Below are positions 1 to 7,939 of a DNA stretch of 64,000 nt, piece after piece. Source of the stretch: Actinomadura rudentiformis (lineage in GTDB: Bacteria; Actinomycetota; Actinomycetes; Streptosporangiales; Streptosporangiaceae); assembly GCF_008923185.1 (NCBI RefSeq), contig NZ_WBMT01000016.1, forward strand, positions 1 through 64,000, written 5' to 3'. Position 1 is the first letter of the stretch; each line of letters opens with the position of its first letter. Position numbers and translations under genes: made by a program. The notes beneath the pieces are model-generated. The model was not told the DNA's origin. It was given only the letters and a program-made list of their open reading frames with translations, and ran no database searches.

Positions 1-87
1 ACCAACGTGACCGGCACGACCCGCGGATGGAAGGCCGCGTTGAACGCACTTTCGCTGCACTACGGCGACCGCATCACCCTGAACTAA
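1..87 (+). CDS. C-terminal end of an IS256/mutator-type transposase (partial)
   Basis: Only the last 28 codons are inside the window, ending at the TAA at 85-87. The visible end contains GWKAALNALSLHYGDRI, which resembles the conserved C-terminus of IS256/mutator-family transposases (W-x-x-ALN-x-x-x-x-x-F/Y-x-DR). About 20 bases after the stop, at 106-126, lies a stretch (core acagattttcagacagtccc) that could be the terminal inverted repeat of the element. The family call rests on a short tail and memory of the family. The rest of the gene is left of the window. Confidence 0.45.
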   Translation, partial: TNVTGTTRGWKAALNALSLHYGDRITLN

Positions 88-213
88 CAGCGATCACCAC
101 GCCACCCACAGATTTTCAGACAGTCCCGGATGGAGGAAACGCAGCTCCTGCGGAGTAGGTCGGGGGCCGACAGTCCGTCCCGTGGGCGGATTGTCGTGTC
201 GGGTGGTGGCCGG

Positions 214-1518
214 TCACGGTGTGGGTGTCCTTTCTGTGTGCGTGGTGTAGGCGTAGCCGTCGGCTCGTTGGAGGAGGCGGAGGTGGCGGTGGTGGATGCC
301 TTGGGCGGTGCCGTGGCCGGTGGTGATGTCGAACTTTCCGGTGGCGCGGACGGCAACGCGGCCGGTGTGGGTGCCTTTGTTCTTGCCCATAGGGACGACT
401 GCGCGGACCAGGTCGCCGGTCTGGTAGCCGAAGAAGGTCTTGGTGCGGGGCATTCTCAGGCGGGGGAAGCCGTGCGTGTCGGTGCGGGTCCGTGCGTGTG
501 TGCCGCGCCCGGCGCATCCGGCGACCAGAACCCGGCCGACGACCTGCCCGATGGTGTCGAGTTTGCCCACGCACAGAGCGTCAAGGGTGTGGGACTTGGG
601 CAGGCCCGCCAGGGTGCGGTTCCACTTGGTTCTGCCGCCCGAGGTGGTGTGGGTGGGCAGCCGCTGATCTAGCGCGCGCCAGAGCACCCACCGGGTGGTG
701 TTGACGGCGGCGGCGTCCCGCAGCGGTGCCTTGGCTTGCGCTAGTACCCGGGCCAGGACCTTGGGCTTGGCCGCCAGGAACTCGGCCACGGGCCGGTTGG
801 ACTTGGCCTGGTTGCAGGGGATGCAGGCCAGCGTCAGATTCGACACCCGATCCGACCCGCCATTGGACCTGGGATGGATGTGGTCGATGTTGAGCGGCAC
901 GTTCTGCGCGCCGCAGTAGGCGCAGGCCCGCCTCCACTTGGCCAGGAGATATTCGCGGGCCTCGTAGCCGTGCAGGGTGCCCTGCTGGTACTCCACGCCC
1001 TCCAGTGGCCGTCCGGCGCTGAGCAAGTGGGTGTCGAACGCGACGCGCTCCACGTGCACGGCCTGGACGGGGGCCCAGCGGGCGAGCCGGTCCATCCACG
1101 AGACGGTGGTGTCCACGCGGTGCTTGAGGGACGGTGCCAGCCACCCCTGCGGCCTGGCACGGTTGTCGAACCGGGGTGCGCGGTACCGCAGATTCCGGGA
1201 CCGCCGGCCACGGCGGTAGGCGGCGCGCTGCGCCATCTTCTTGCCGATGAGCGCGCCCCGGTGGTTCAACTGGATGCTGTACCGGCCGCGCCGCTGGCCG
1301 CCCCGGGCGGTGAACACCGCGATACCGGTGTGCTTGCTCCCCGGGTCGATACCAACCTCGACGCCCTCGACCTGCGAGGTGGCGGCGGCGCGGTCTTTCA
1401 ACCGGATGACGAACGGGGTGTGCCGGTGCACGACCGCCCGGCCCTTGTTGAGCAGTTCCCGCGCTCTTGCCGCGTGGCAGGGTTGCAGCGGGGTGCCGTG
1501 CTTGTCCAGCACGAACAC
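214..1518 (-). CDS. iscB: IscB: RNA-guided HNH/RuvC nuclease (RRXRR/HNH protein)
   Basis: IscB proteins are transposon-encoded RNA-guided DNA nickases/nucleases related to Cas9. Numbering from the GTG at 1518 gives 434 aa. The N-terminal PLMP-like domain begins VFVLDKHGTPLQPC. RuvC-I is GIDPGSKHTGIAV (D58). An arginine-rich bridge helix (RRGRRSRNLRYR) follows near 103-115. RuvC-II is HVERVAFDT (E157). The inserted HNH has CAYCGA, NIDHIHPRS (D212/H213) and ACIPCN zinc ligands. RuvC-III is SHTLDALC (D313). About 120 residues follow, in the position of the target-recognition/omega-RNA-binding C-terminus. All catalytic residues are present, so it looks intact. The open frame extends upstream to a GTG at 1770, but those 84 codons are low-complexity and lie over strong hairpins, and homologues start at the VFVLDK segment, so I choose 1518. 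No TnpA is adjacent. Confidence 0.9.
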   Translation of the reverse strand: MFVLDKHGTPLQPCHAARARELLNKGRAVVHRHTPFVIRLKDRAAATSQVEGVEVGIDPGSKHTGIAVFTARGGQRRGRYSIQLNHRGALIGKKMAQRAAYRRGRRSRNLRYRAPRFDNRARPQGWLAPSLKHRVDTTVSWMDRLARWAPVQAVHVERVAFDTHLLSAGRPLEGVEYQQGTLHGYEAREYLLAKWRRACAYCGAQNVPLNIDHIHPRSNGGSDRVSNLTLACIPCNQAKSNRPVAEFLAAKPKVLARVLAQAKAPLRDAAAVNTTRWVLWRALDQRLPTHTTSGGRTKWNRTLAGLPKSHTLDALCVGKLDTIGQVVGRVLVAGCAGRGTHARTRTDTHGFPRLRMPRTKTFFGYQTGDLVRAVVPMGKNKGTHTGRVAVRATGKFDITTGHGTAQGIHHRHLRLLQRADGYAYTTHTERTPTP

Positions 1519-1544
1519 CGCAGGGTGCCGCTCACGCGGCTTCT

Positions 1545-1880
1545 CCCCAACCCGCGAGGGGTTGGGGGTGACGCCACCGCCGTCAGGTGAAACAGCGGTG
1601 GTCTCCTCTCGCACATGTCCCGCACCGGATACCGCCCGCGAGCGGTGTTCGGTCCCCGTTTCGTCCCTGTTCCCGGGGTTGTCTGCTGAACCGAATTCCA
1701 GAGCCATCTGCTGAGGAGGCACACATGGGTGGGTCTTCCGTCCTGCACGGAACGTAGCCAACAAAGTCACCTCCCAAATGCGTGTTGGCTTGTGCTGGTA
1801 ACGGCAGGCCCTCAGCCACCAAGGGCTGAAAGCCCCTCCTCAGGAGGGGAACCCGTTATCGTTCCTCCCTCACAAGTCGC
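1545..1880 (-). ncRNA. Candidate omega-RNA (IscB guide RNA) upstream of iscB
   Basis: The stretch immediately 5' of iscB, on the same strand, is packed with perfect stems: 1853-1858 with 1799-1804 (TAACGG/CCGTTA) enclosing a 7-bp hairpin at 1833-1849 and a 6-bp hairpin at 1812-1829; an 8-bp stem 1756-1763/1783-1790; a 7-bp stem 1574-1580/1595-1601; a 5-bp stem 1631-1635/1642-1646; and a 9-bp stem 1545-1553/1559-1567. IscB omega-RNAs are known to lie directly upstream of iscB with the guide at the 5' end, so the guide would be near 1859-1880. Exact ends, guide and folding are inferred by eye. Confidence 0.5.
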
Positions 1881-1995
1881 GGCAACCGTCGGCAAATGAC
1901 CGGGGAGCCCCAGCGAGTCACGACGTCCCTGTGACGCCTTTGTCACTCTACGTATCACGTTCGCACCAGGCTGGCACCAGAACGAACGAAGAGAG

Positions 1996-2405
1996 GTGGT
2001 CTGGGTGTCCGTCGTGGTCCTCGGCACGGTCCGGCTGCCGGTTTCCGATGCGAGTCCGAAGGCGGCGCGAGATATGGCGAACGCCGTAGCACAGACCTGG
2101 GAACTGGCGGACGACGTCGCCTACCGGGCTCGGCTGGCCACTTCGGAGCTCGCGACGAACGCGATCCGGTACGGAATCGGCAGCACCATCCAGGTCGTGG
2201 TCAGCCGGAGGCAACGACGCTTGCGAGGGGAGGTGCATGACGGGTCGCCGGTGCTACCCGTACGGCAGCAGCAGGCCTGTGCGAGGAGTCGGGGCGGGGG
2301 CTGATCCTCCTGGAGGACGTGGTGACGGCATGCGGGGCGTACGCGACGCCGTTCGGGAAGGCGGCCTGGTTCGAGATCGAAGCCAAGTGGCCCCTGGACT
2401 CGTGA
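1996..2405 (+). pseudogene. Frameshifted GHKL/HATPase_c_2 ATP-binding protein
   Basis: The first frame (GTG at 1996) encodes an RsbW/SpoIIAB-like ATP-binding fold: an N-box-like SELATNAIRYG and then GEVHDGSPVLPV. It runs out of frame at a TGA near 2302. The frame starting around 2283 continues with the expected second half, EESGRGLILLEDVV...GKAAWFEI, to the TGA at 2403-2405. The junction reads gcctgtgcgagg; removing one TG joins the halves, so a dinucleotide duplication near 2278-2281 explains the break. Such proteins are stand-alone anti-sigma-like kinases or of unknown role in actinomycetes. It is either a real recent pseudogene or a sequencing error. Confidence 0.7.
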
Positions 2406-2409
2406 GGCG

Positions 2410-3600
2410 TCAGCGCAGGGCGCGCAGTTGGCGGGTGCGCAGTGGGAGTTGGCGTGTCCAGAGAGCGTTGAGCACTCCAAGCCAGCCCTGTCGCGCGTCG
2501 ACGATGGTGGTGCCTGCGTCGATGATGCGGACGTGGGCGGTCGGCCGTCCCCGGTTGAGCGGCTCGACCAGATCGCAGAGGCGGGCTCCGAGCTGCTCGA
2601 CCTGGTCGGCGAGTGCGGCGAGGCCGCTGGTGGCGTAGCGATCAAGTATGGCCGGATCCATCGCGTCGGAGTTGTCGTAGCGGATGTCGGCGGCGGCTTG
2701 CTCTGCGGAGGCCGTCAACTCCTGAAACCGTGTCCAGTCCTTTGCGGCCCACGCTGCGCTCCTCTGCTCTTCGCGGCCTGCGGGGTCGTCGGCGAGCACT
2801 GCCTGGGTTGTGGCGATGAGCAGTTCGGTGTTGCGCACTACGTGTGCGGCGATCCATTCGGCGGGCCACGAGCCGGGGGGTGGCGGGCCGAAACCGCCCG
2901 CCCGCGCCTCGGCCACGAACGCGGCGTATCCCTCGCGCAGCATCGCGATGCTCACCGGCGCGCTGCCACCGCTCGACCATTGGTCTGTATCGCTGTCCCA
3001 CGAGATCGTGCCGTCGTCGTCGACCCATATCCGGTCTCCGCGGACCGGGACATCCCGTGTCAGCCCGGCGGCGATGTCGGCGAGCATCGCGGCCACGCCG
3101 TCCCACCACGCCGTGTCACCGGCTCCCTCGTCGCTCAGAAACTCCCGAACGCAGCCATGGGCCGGTCCCGGCCGGAGGTCGACGAAAAGATCGTTGCCGC
3201 CTCCGTCACCCGCGATCGGCAACCAGCTCGGGAGCCAGGCGCCATTGCAGGGTGTGCCTGCCGGTGCTTGATCCTCCTGCGCCACGTACGCCGCGAACTG
3301 CGCGTTCGCCTGTTCCATCACCCCGTTCCACGCCGTCATCCACACTTGCCGCCTGTCCAGGGCCGCACTCACCGAGTACGGCGAGTAGAACGGCGGCACC
3401 AGACTGCCCTGGTCGGCCATGCCGTCGGTCCGCCGCCACCAGGCGACCAGATCGTCCGGAAAGGCAGTGCCCACGATGCGTTCTGCGTTGCGAATGTCCT
3501 TTTGTGTCGCGGGCGGCCGGATCAAGGCCAGCTCGGGCGGCGAATGGTGGCCTAGCCAGTCCACGATGATGTCCCACGACTCGTCCACGGTGGTCTGCAT
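2410..3600 (-). CDS. SMI1/KNR4 (SUKH-1) family protein
   Basis: The protein is 396 aa, ATG at 3600. Residues about 25-190 fit a SUKH-1 domain: RIVGTAFPDDLVAWWRRTDGM near the start, PSWLPIAGDGGGNDLFVDL in the middle and an acidic WDSDTDQW stretch. SUKH proteins are frequent immunity proteins of polymorphic toxin systems but also occur alone. The C-terminal 150 or so residues are helical and unrecognised. No toxin gene is next to it. It is transcribed toward the broken ATPase gene; the stop lies just after that gene's end. Confidence 0.7.
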   Translation of the reverse strand: MQTTVDESWDIIVDWLGHHSPPELALIRPPATQKDIRNAERIVGTAFPDDLVAWWRRTDGMADQGSLVPPFYSPYSVSAALDRRQVWMTAWNGVMEQANAQFAAYVAQEDQAPAGTPCNGAWLPSWLPIAGDGGGNDLFVDLRPGPAHGCVREFLSDEGAGDTAWWDGVAAMLADIAAGLTRDVPVRGDRIWVDDDGTISWDSDTDQWSSGGSAPVSIAMLREGYAAFVAEARAGGFGPPPPGSWPAEWIAAHVVRNTELLIATTQAVLADDPAGREEQRSAAWAAKDWTRFQELTASAEQAAADIRYDNSDAMDPAILDRYATSGLAALADQVEQLGARLCDLVEPLNRGRPTAHVRIIDAGTTIVDARQGWLGVLNALWTRQLPLRTRQLRALR

Positions 3601-3654
3601 CTATCGATCATGGCGCAGGACTTCGCATAAACGCGTTCAGGTTGCTGCCGAAGG

Positions 3655-3738
3655 TCACTCTGAGGCGCCGGGGGTGACGAGACCTGACTCGTAGGCGACC
3701 ACGACGGCCTGTGCGCGGTCGTGCGGGTAGCGGTGGTG
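3655..3738 (-). pseudogene. Remnant: C-terminal tail of a LuxR-type response regulator
   Basis: Reading the minus strand, 3738 to the TGA at 3655-3657 encodes HRYPHDRAQAVVVAYESGLV and then TPGASE. DRAQAVVxAYESGLV is the almost invariant end of NarL/LuxR response regulators in actinomycetes, following the DNA-binding helix. There is no start codon and no upstream LuxR sequence; the frame runs straight into the next gene. This is a decayed fragment left by a deletion or rearrangement. Confidence 0.55.
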
Positions 3739-3751
3739 GGCGTTTTCCGGC

Positions 3752-4519
3752 TTAGATGCGGGCAAGCCATGGTGTGATGCGCAAGAGGCCGTCGGGGATG
3801 GTGGTCGCCCAGTTCGCGAACGCGGGCAGCACCTGCACGACGTCGGCGCAGAGCAGAGGTTGGCCGTCGTCCTGAGCCCCTGCCAGACCGCATTGGTAGA
3901 TCAGCCATGGGCGCATGCTCGTGGACAGTTGCTGCGTCACGGTTTCGATCTGCTGGTGGGTCCAGCGGCTGCGCACCACGCACAGTCGGACGCCGTATTT
4001 GGGTACCAGCGCCTGCCGGACCTGCTGCGGGTGTTCAGCCGCGACGACCACCAGGGCCTGACCGGGGGCCGGCCGGAAGATTGCCATGCTGGTGATGCCC
4101 AGGGCGTGCCATTGGTCCGGCGGCAGGCCGCACAACGGTCCATCGCCGCGCGGCCAGCCACCGGCCGGCGGCGGGCAGGGCGGTCGCCGCCACCGGCGGG
4201 ACTGTCGGGCATGCTGTGTGGCAGGCCCCTGCCGATCGGCCTGCAGGTAGGTGTCCCGCCAAGTGCCGGTCAGTGTCGCATGGCCCTCAACGAGGCCGTC
4301 TTTGGCCCGTCGACGCTCCAGGCGGCCCAAATCGACCCCGGTGACCCGGACGCCAGTGTGCCCCGGGGCGAGCACCGGCTCATGACCAGGTCTGAAGGCG
4401 GGCATCGCCACAAAGCCCGGGGGCTCGAACCAGGCTGCGACTGACTTGCCGACCGACACCACCCGCCCGCTGGCCCGTACACGATCGCCGGGCCGAAGGA
4501 TCAATCCCTGAATGTCCAT
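3752..4519 (-). CDS. Hypothetical protein
   Basis: The protein is 255 aa from the ATG at 4519 (a TTG at 4543 adds eight residues). I do not recognise the family. The N-terminus (LILRPGDRVRASGRVVSVG) could be a small beta-barrel. The middle (about 95-125) is Arg/Pro-rich and probably disordered. The second half has alternating hydrophobic strands and helices (QALVVVAAEHPQQVRQALV, RLCVVRSRWTHQQIE), and the gene ends WATTIPDGLLRITPWLARI. It has no signal peptide or membrane segment. Its nearest neighbours are the LuxR remnant and a MocR regulator, so context gives no function. Confidence 0.55.
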   Translation of the reverse strand: MDIQGLILRPGDRVRASGRVVSVGKSVAAWFEPPGFVAMPAFRPGHEPVLAPGHTGVRVTGVDLGRLERRRAKDGLVEGHATLTGTWRDTYLQADRQGPATQHARQSRRWRRPPCPPPAGGWPRGDGPLCGLPPDQWHALGITSMAIFRPAPGQALVVVAAEHPQQVRQALVPKYGVRLCVVRSRWTHQQIETVTQQLSTSMRPWLIYQCGLAGAQDDGQPLLCADVVQVLPAFANWATTIPDGLLRITPWLARI

Positions 4520-4640
4520 CCACCTGGTCCCGTCTCTCGTCAAGCCGCCTCAGTGCCATGTGATACCCGCCGAACGCGCGGATGGGACGGATTCATCAGG
4601 GGTGATCGAATGGCTGGAGCAGAACTTCGGGGAGCGACCG

Positions 4641-6005
4641 TCAGGGGAGGACGTTGCACAGGGCGTTCAGGGTTGCTGGGTATTGGCGCTCGGACGGGGC
4701 GGCGAAGCCGATGATCAGGCCGCCGGGGCTTGCGGTGGGGTTGTGGTAGAGGTCGGTCAGGCCGCGTAGGGCGATTCCTCGCTCGGCGCACTTTGCCAGG
4801 GCCTTGGGCTCGTTCAGTCCGGTTACCAGGGTGGATAGGCCGGCTGGGACGCCGTGGACGGTCAGCTCGGGGAAGGCGGCCAGGCGGTCGAGTAGGAGCT
4901 GGCGGCGGCGGCGATAGCGCAGGCGGGAGGCGCGGATGTGCCGGTCGTACGCATGTGAAGTGATCAGCTCGGCCAGCACCAGTTGACCTAGGGCCTCGGT
5001 GTAGAAGTCGGTTTCCTCCTTTGCGGTCAGGAGGGGCGGGACGAGGTGTTGGGGGACGGCCAGCCAGCCTAGGCGGAGCACGGGAGAAAGGGTCTTTGAT
5101 GCTGAGCCGCCGTAGACCACGTGCTCCGGGGCGATGCCCTGGAGGGCGCCGATCGGCTGGCGGTCGTAGCGGAATTCCCCGTCGTAGTCGTCCTCGATCA
5201 CCAGTCCGCCTGTGGTGCGTGCCCAGGCGCACACGGCCTGGCGCCGTTTCGGGTGCAGCGGCACGCCGGTCGGGTACTGGTGGGATGGCGTTAGGAAGAC
5301 CGCTCCGGCTTGGCCGATCATCTCGATCTGGGCGCCTTCCGAGTCGACGGGGAGGGCCTCGATCCGCAATTCTCGTTCTACGGCGCCTCGGTAGGCGTCG
5401 TGCCCGGGGTCCTCGCAGGCCGCGGTCTTGATCCCGCCCTCGCGCAGGACCCGGCTCAGCAGGCCGACGCCCTGGTAGTAGCCGGACGTGACGATGATCT
5501 GGTCGGGGGAAGTGCGGACGCCGCGCGCACGGCCCAGGTACTCGGCGAGCGCGCGGCGGAGCTCGATACGGCCCTGCGGGTCACCGATGCCGAAGACGTC
5601 CCGGGTGTTCCGGTTGAGCACGCGTCGCGTGGCGGCCAGCCAGGCGCGGGTGGGGAACGCGCTGACATCGGGCCACCCGGAACGCAGGTCGTGCAGGGGT
5701 GTGTGGTCGTCAGCGTCCAGGATGGCCGGCGGGCTCTGCGGCGGGAGGTCTGCCACGCGCGTTCCCGAGCCTGGCCGGATGGTCAGGTAGCCCTCCTCGG
5801 CCAGTTGGTCGTAGGCGGCGGTGACCGTTCCGCGCGACAGGCCCAGCTCGGCGGCCAGGCCGCGGGTGGACGGCAGGAGCGTGCCGGTGGTCAGGCGCCC
5901 CTCGCGGATGGCCGCGCGGAGCGCGGACTCCAGGCCGGAGCGGCGGCCGCCGGGTGCGACTTCCAGATAGAGGTCGACTCGTGAACTGGACCAAGATTCA
6001 GGCAT
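4641..6005 (-). CDS. MocR/PdxR-family regulator (GntR wHTH fused to aminotransferase-like domain)
   Basis: The protein is 454 aa. Residues about 10-80 are a GntR winged helix (LPSTRGLAAELGLSRGTVTA, then YDQLAEEGYL). Residues about 110-450 are a class I aminotransferase-like fold. It has the PLP-lysine motif GGSASKTLSPVLRLGWL, and DDYDGEFRYDRQPIGAL precedes it. MocR proteins sense PLP or amino-donor ligands; PdxR members activate vitamin B6 synthesis, but no pdxST is next to it. It is divergent from the phosphoesterase gene with only 48 bp between starts, so it probably controls itself and perhaps that neighbour. Confidence 0.9.
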   Translation of the reverse strand: MPESWSSSRVDLYLEVAPGGRRSGLESALRAAIREGRLTTGTLLPSTRGLAAELGLSRGTVTAAYDQLAEEGYLTIRPGSGTRVADLPPQSPPAILDADDHTPLHDLRSGWPDVSAFPTRAWLAATRRVLNRNTRDVFGIGDPQGRIELRRALAEYLGRARGVRTSPDQIIVTSGYYQGVGLLSRVLREGGIKTAACEDPGHDAYRGAVERELRIEALPVDSEGAQIEMIGQAGAVFLTPSHQYPTGVPLHPKRRQAVCAWARTTGGLVIEDDYDGEFRYDRQPIGALQGIAPEHVVYGGSASKTLSPVLRLGWLAVPQHLVPPLLTAKEETDFYTEALGQLVLAELITSHAYDRHIRASRLRYRRRRQLLLDRLAAFPELTVHGVPAGLSTLVTGLNEPKALAKCAERGIALRGLTDLYHNPTASPGGLIIGFAAPSERQYPATLNALCNVLP

Positions 6006-6030
6006 CGGACCGGATCTTAACTCTGGTCCG
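6006..6030. promoter_or_regulatory. Inverted repeat in the MocR/phosphoesterase divergent promoter
   Basis: CGGACC (6006-6011) and GGTCCG (6025-6030) form an inverted repeat with a 13-nt spacer in the 48-bp gap between divergent starts. MocR regulators commonly bind repeated half-sites in such promoters, so this is the likely autoregulatory site. The assignment is by position only. Confidence 0.35.
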
Positions 6031-6053
6031 GTTGCCCTCTAGCGTCGGGTGCC

Positions 6054-6818
6054 ATGACGGTTGTGATCGCCCACCTCAGCGACGTGCACATCGACGACGA
6101 CCCGCGCAGCGCCGAGCGCGCGCGAGCTGTCATGGCCTATTTGGACGACCTTTCGGTGGACGTGGTGGTGGTCACCGGCGACATCGCCGACCACGGGCTC
6201 CCGGCCGAGTACGAGCGGGCCCGCGAGCTCCTGGCGACTCGCCATCCGACGTTGATCTGCCCTGGCAACCACGACGAGCGTGCGGCGTTCCGGCGGCATC
6301 TGCTGGGGCAGGCGCCGTCACCTGAGCCGATCAATCAGATCCACCGGGGCGAACGGTTCCTGCTGGCGTTGTGCGACTCTTCCGTGCCTGGCAAGGATCA
6401 CGGCGAGTTGTCCGACGAGACGCTCGACTGGCTGGAGTACGCGCTCGCGGGTGCCCCCGGCGGCACTCCCGTGGTGGTCGGGTTTCATCATCCGCCGGTG
6501 CCACTGCACATTCCGTATGTCGACGGCATCCGGATGTTCGGGGAGGAACGGCTGGCCTCGCTCGCCGAGCGGCACCCGCGGCTGGTCGCGTTCCTGGCCG
6601 GGCACGCGCACACCGCCGCCGCCACGACGTTCGCCGGGCGGCCGCTGCTCGTCGCGCCCGGCGTCGTCTCCACCACCCGGCTGCCCTGGGTGCCGGGAGA
6701 CGGGCTCGTTCATCTGGACGAGCCGCCCGCCCTCGCCTTCCATGTGCTGGACGAGGGCAGGCTGACGACTCACTTCCGCACGGTCACGACGGCGGCAGAC
6801 CCAGGGCACGCGCGATGA
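6054..6818 (+). CDS. Calcineurin-like metallophosphoesterase (CpdA-like)
   Basis: The protein is 254 aa with the full metal-binding set of the family: LSDVHIDD (D-x-H), VTGDIADHG (GD), CPGNHDE (GNHD/E), FHHPPV (H) and AGHAHTA (GHxH). The size and motifs fit CpdA-like class III phosphodiesterases that hydrolyse cyclic nucleotides or other phosphodiesters; the substrate cannot be read from sequence. It has no signal peptide, so it is cytoplasmic. Its last 35 bases overlap the 3' end of the convergent acyl-CoA dehydrogenase gene. Confidence 0.88.
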   Translation: MTVVIAHLSDVHIDDDPRSAERARAVMAYLDDLSVDVVVVTGDIADHGLPAEYERARELLATRHPTLICPGNHDERAAFRRHLLGQAPSPEPINQIHRGERFLLALCDSSVPGKDHGELSDETLDWLEYALAGAPGGTPVVVGFHHPPVPLHIPYVDGIRMFGEERLASLAERHPRLVAFLAGHAHTAAATTFAGRPLLVAPGVVSTTRLPWVPGDGLVHLDEPPALAFHVLDEGRLTTHFRTVTTAADPGHAR

Positions 6819-7932
6819 GCATGCGCTGCACCTCGGACGTGCCCTCGCCGACTTCGAGGATCTTGGCGTCGCGGTAGAAGCGGCCGACCGCGTACTCGTT
6901 CATGAAGCCGTACCCACCGAAGATCTGTGTCGCGTCGCGGGCGTTGTCCATGGCGGCGTTGGAGGCCACGAGCTTGGCGATCGCCGCCTCCTTCTTGAAC
7001 GGCTCGCCGGCCAGCAGCTTCGCCGCCGCCGCGTAGTAGGCCAGGCGGGCCGTGTGGGCGCGCACCTCCATGTCGGCGACCTTGAACTGGATGGCCTGGT
7101 AGCGGCCGATCTCCTTGCCGAAGGCCTCGCGCTCGCGCACGTACCGCAGGCACTCGTCGACGCAGCCCTGGGCGAGGCCGACGGAGAGCGCGGCGATGGC
7201 GATGCGGCCCTCGTCCAGGATGCGCAGGAACTGGGCGTAGCCTCGGCCGCGTTCCCCGACGAGGTTCTCGGCGGGGACACGGACGTTGTCGAAGGAGAGC
7301 TCGCGGGTGTCGGAGGCGGACCAGCCGACCTTGGAGTACTTCTTGCCGACGGTGAAGCCCGGCGTGCCGTTCGGCACGATGATCGTGGAGATCTCGTTGT
7401 CGCCGGTGAACGCCGTGACCGTCACGAACGCGGTGATGTCGGTGCCCGAGTTGGTGATGAACGACTTGGAGCCGTTGATCACCCAGTGGTCGCCGTCGAG
7501 GCGGGCGGTGGTGCGCATGCCGCCGGGCACGTCGGAGCCGCCGCCCGGCTCGGTCAGGCCGAACGCGGCGAGGCGTTCACCCGAGGTCAGGCGCGGCAGC
7601 CACTCGGCCTTCTGGGCGTCGGAGCCGAAGCGGTAGATCGGCATCGCGCCGAGCGAGACGCCGGCTTCGAGCGTGATGGCGACGGACGAGTCGACGCGGG
7701 CGAGCTCCTCCAGGGCCAGGCAGAGCGTGAAGTAGTCGCCGCCCATGCCGCCGTGCTCCTCGGGGAAGGGCAGCCCGAACAGGCCCATCTTCCCCATCGC
7801 CGCGACGATCTCGTACGGGAACTCGCCCCGCTCGTACAGATCGCCGATCACCGGGGCGACGGTCTCGCGGGCGAACCGCTCGACCGTGCTCCGCAGCTCC
7901 TCCTGCTCGTCATCGAGCCTGAAGTCGATCAT
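6784..7932 (-). CDS. Acyl-CoA dehydrogenase (FadE19-like), last gene of leucine/isovalerate operon
   Basis: The protein is 382 aa with the standard three-domain ACAD layout: FAD/substrate motif FGLTEPGGGSDV near 130, NGSKSFITNSG, EGRIAIAALSVGLAQG near 250, and QIFGGYGFMNEY plus GEGTSEVQRML at the end. These enzymes oxidise acyl-CoA to enoyl-CoA, passing electrons to ETF. The context with MCC subunits and HMG-CoA lyase suggests isovaleryl-CoA. However, the C-terminal loop reads GEGT, with the catalytic Glu at the usual SCAD/MCAD position, whereas classical isovaleryl-CoA dehydrogenases have lost it there. The exact substrate is therefore open. It starts 8 bp after the HMG-CoA lyase stop. Confidence 0.9.
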   Translation of the reverse strand: MIDFRLDDEQEELRSTVERFARETVAPVIGDLYERGEFPYEIVAAMGKMGLFGLPFPEEHGGMGGDYFTLCLALEELARVDSSVAITLEAGVSLGAMPIYRFGSDAQKAEWLPRLTSGERLAAFGLTEPGGGSDVPGGMRTTARLDGDHWVINGSKSFITNSGTDITAFVTVTAFTGDNEISTIIVPNGTPGFTVGKKYSKVGWSASDTRELSFDNVRVPAENLVGERGRGYAQFLRILDEGRIAIAALSVGLAQGCVDECLRYVREREAFGKEIGRYQAIQFKVADMEVRAHTARLAYYAAAAKLLAGEPFKKEAAIAKLVASNAAMDNARDATQIFGGYGFMNEYAVGRFYRDAKILEVGEGTSEVQRMLIARALGLPPS

Positions 7933-7939
7933 GAGAGTG

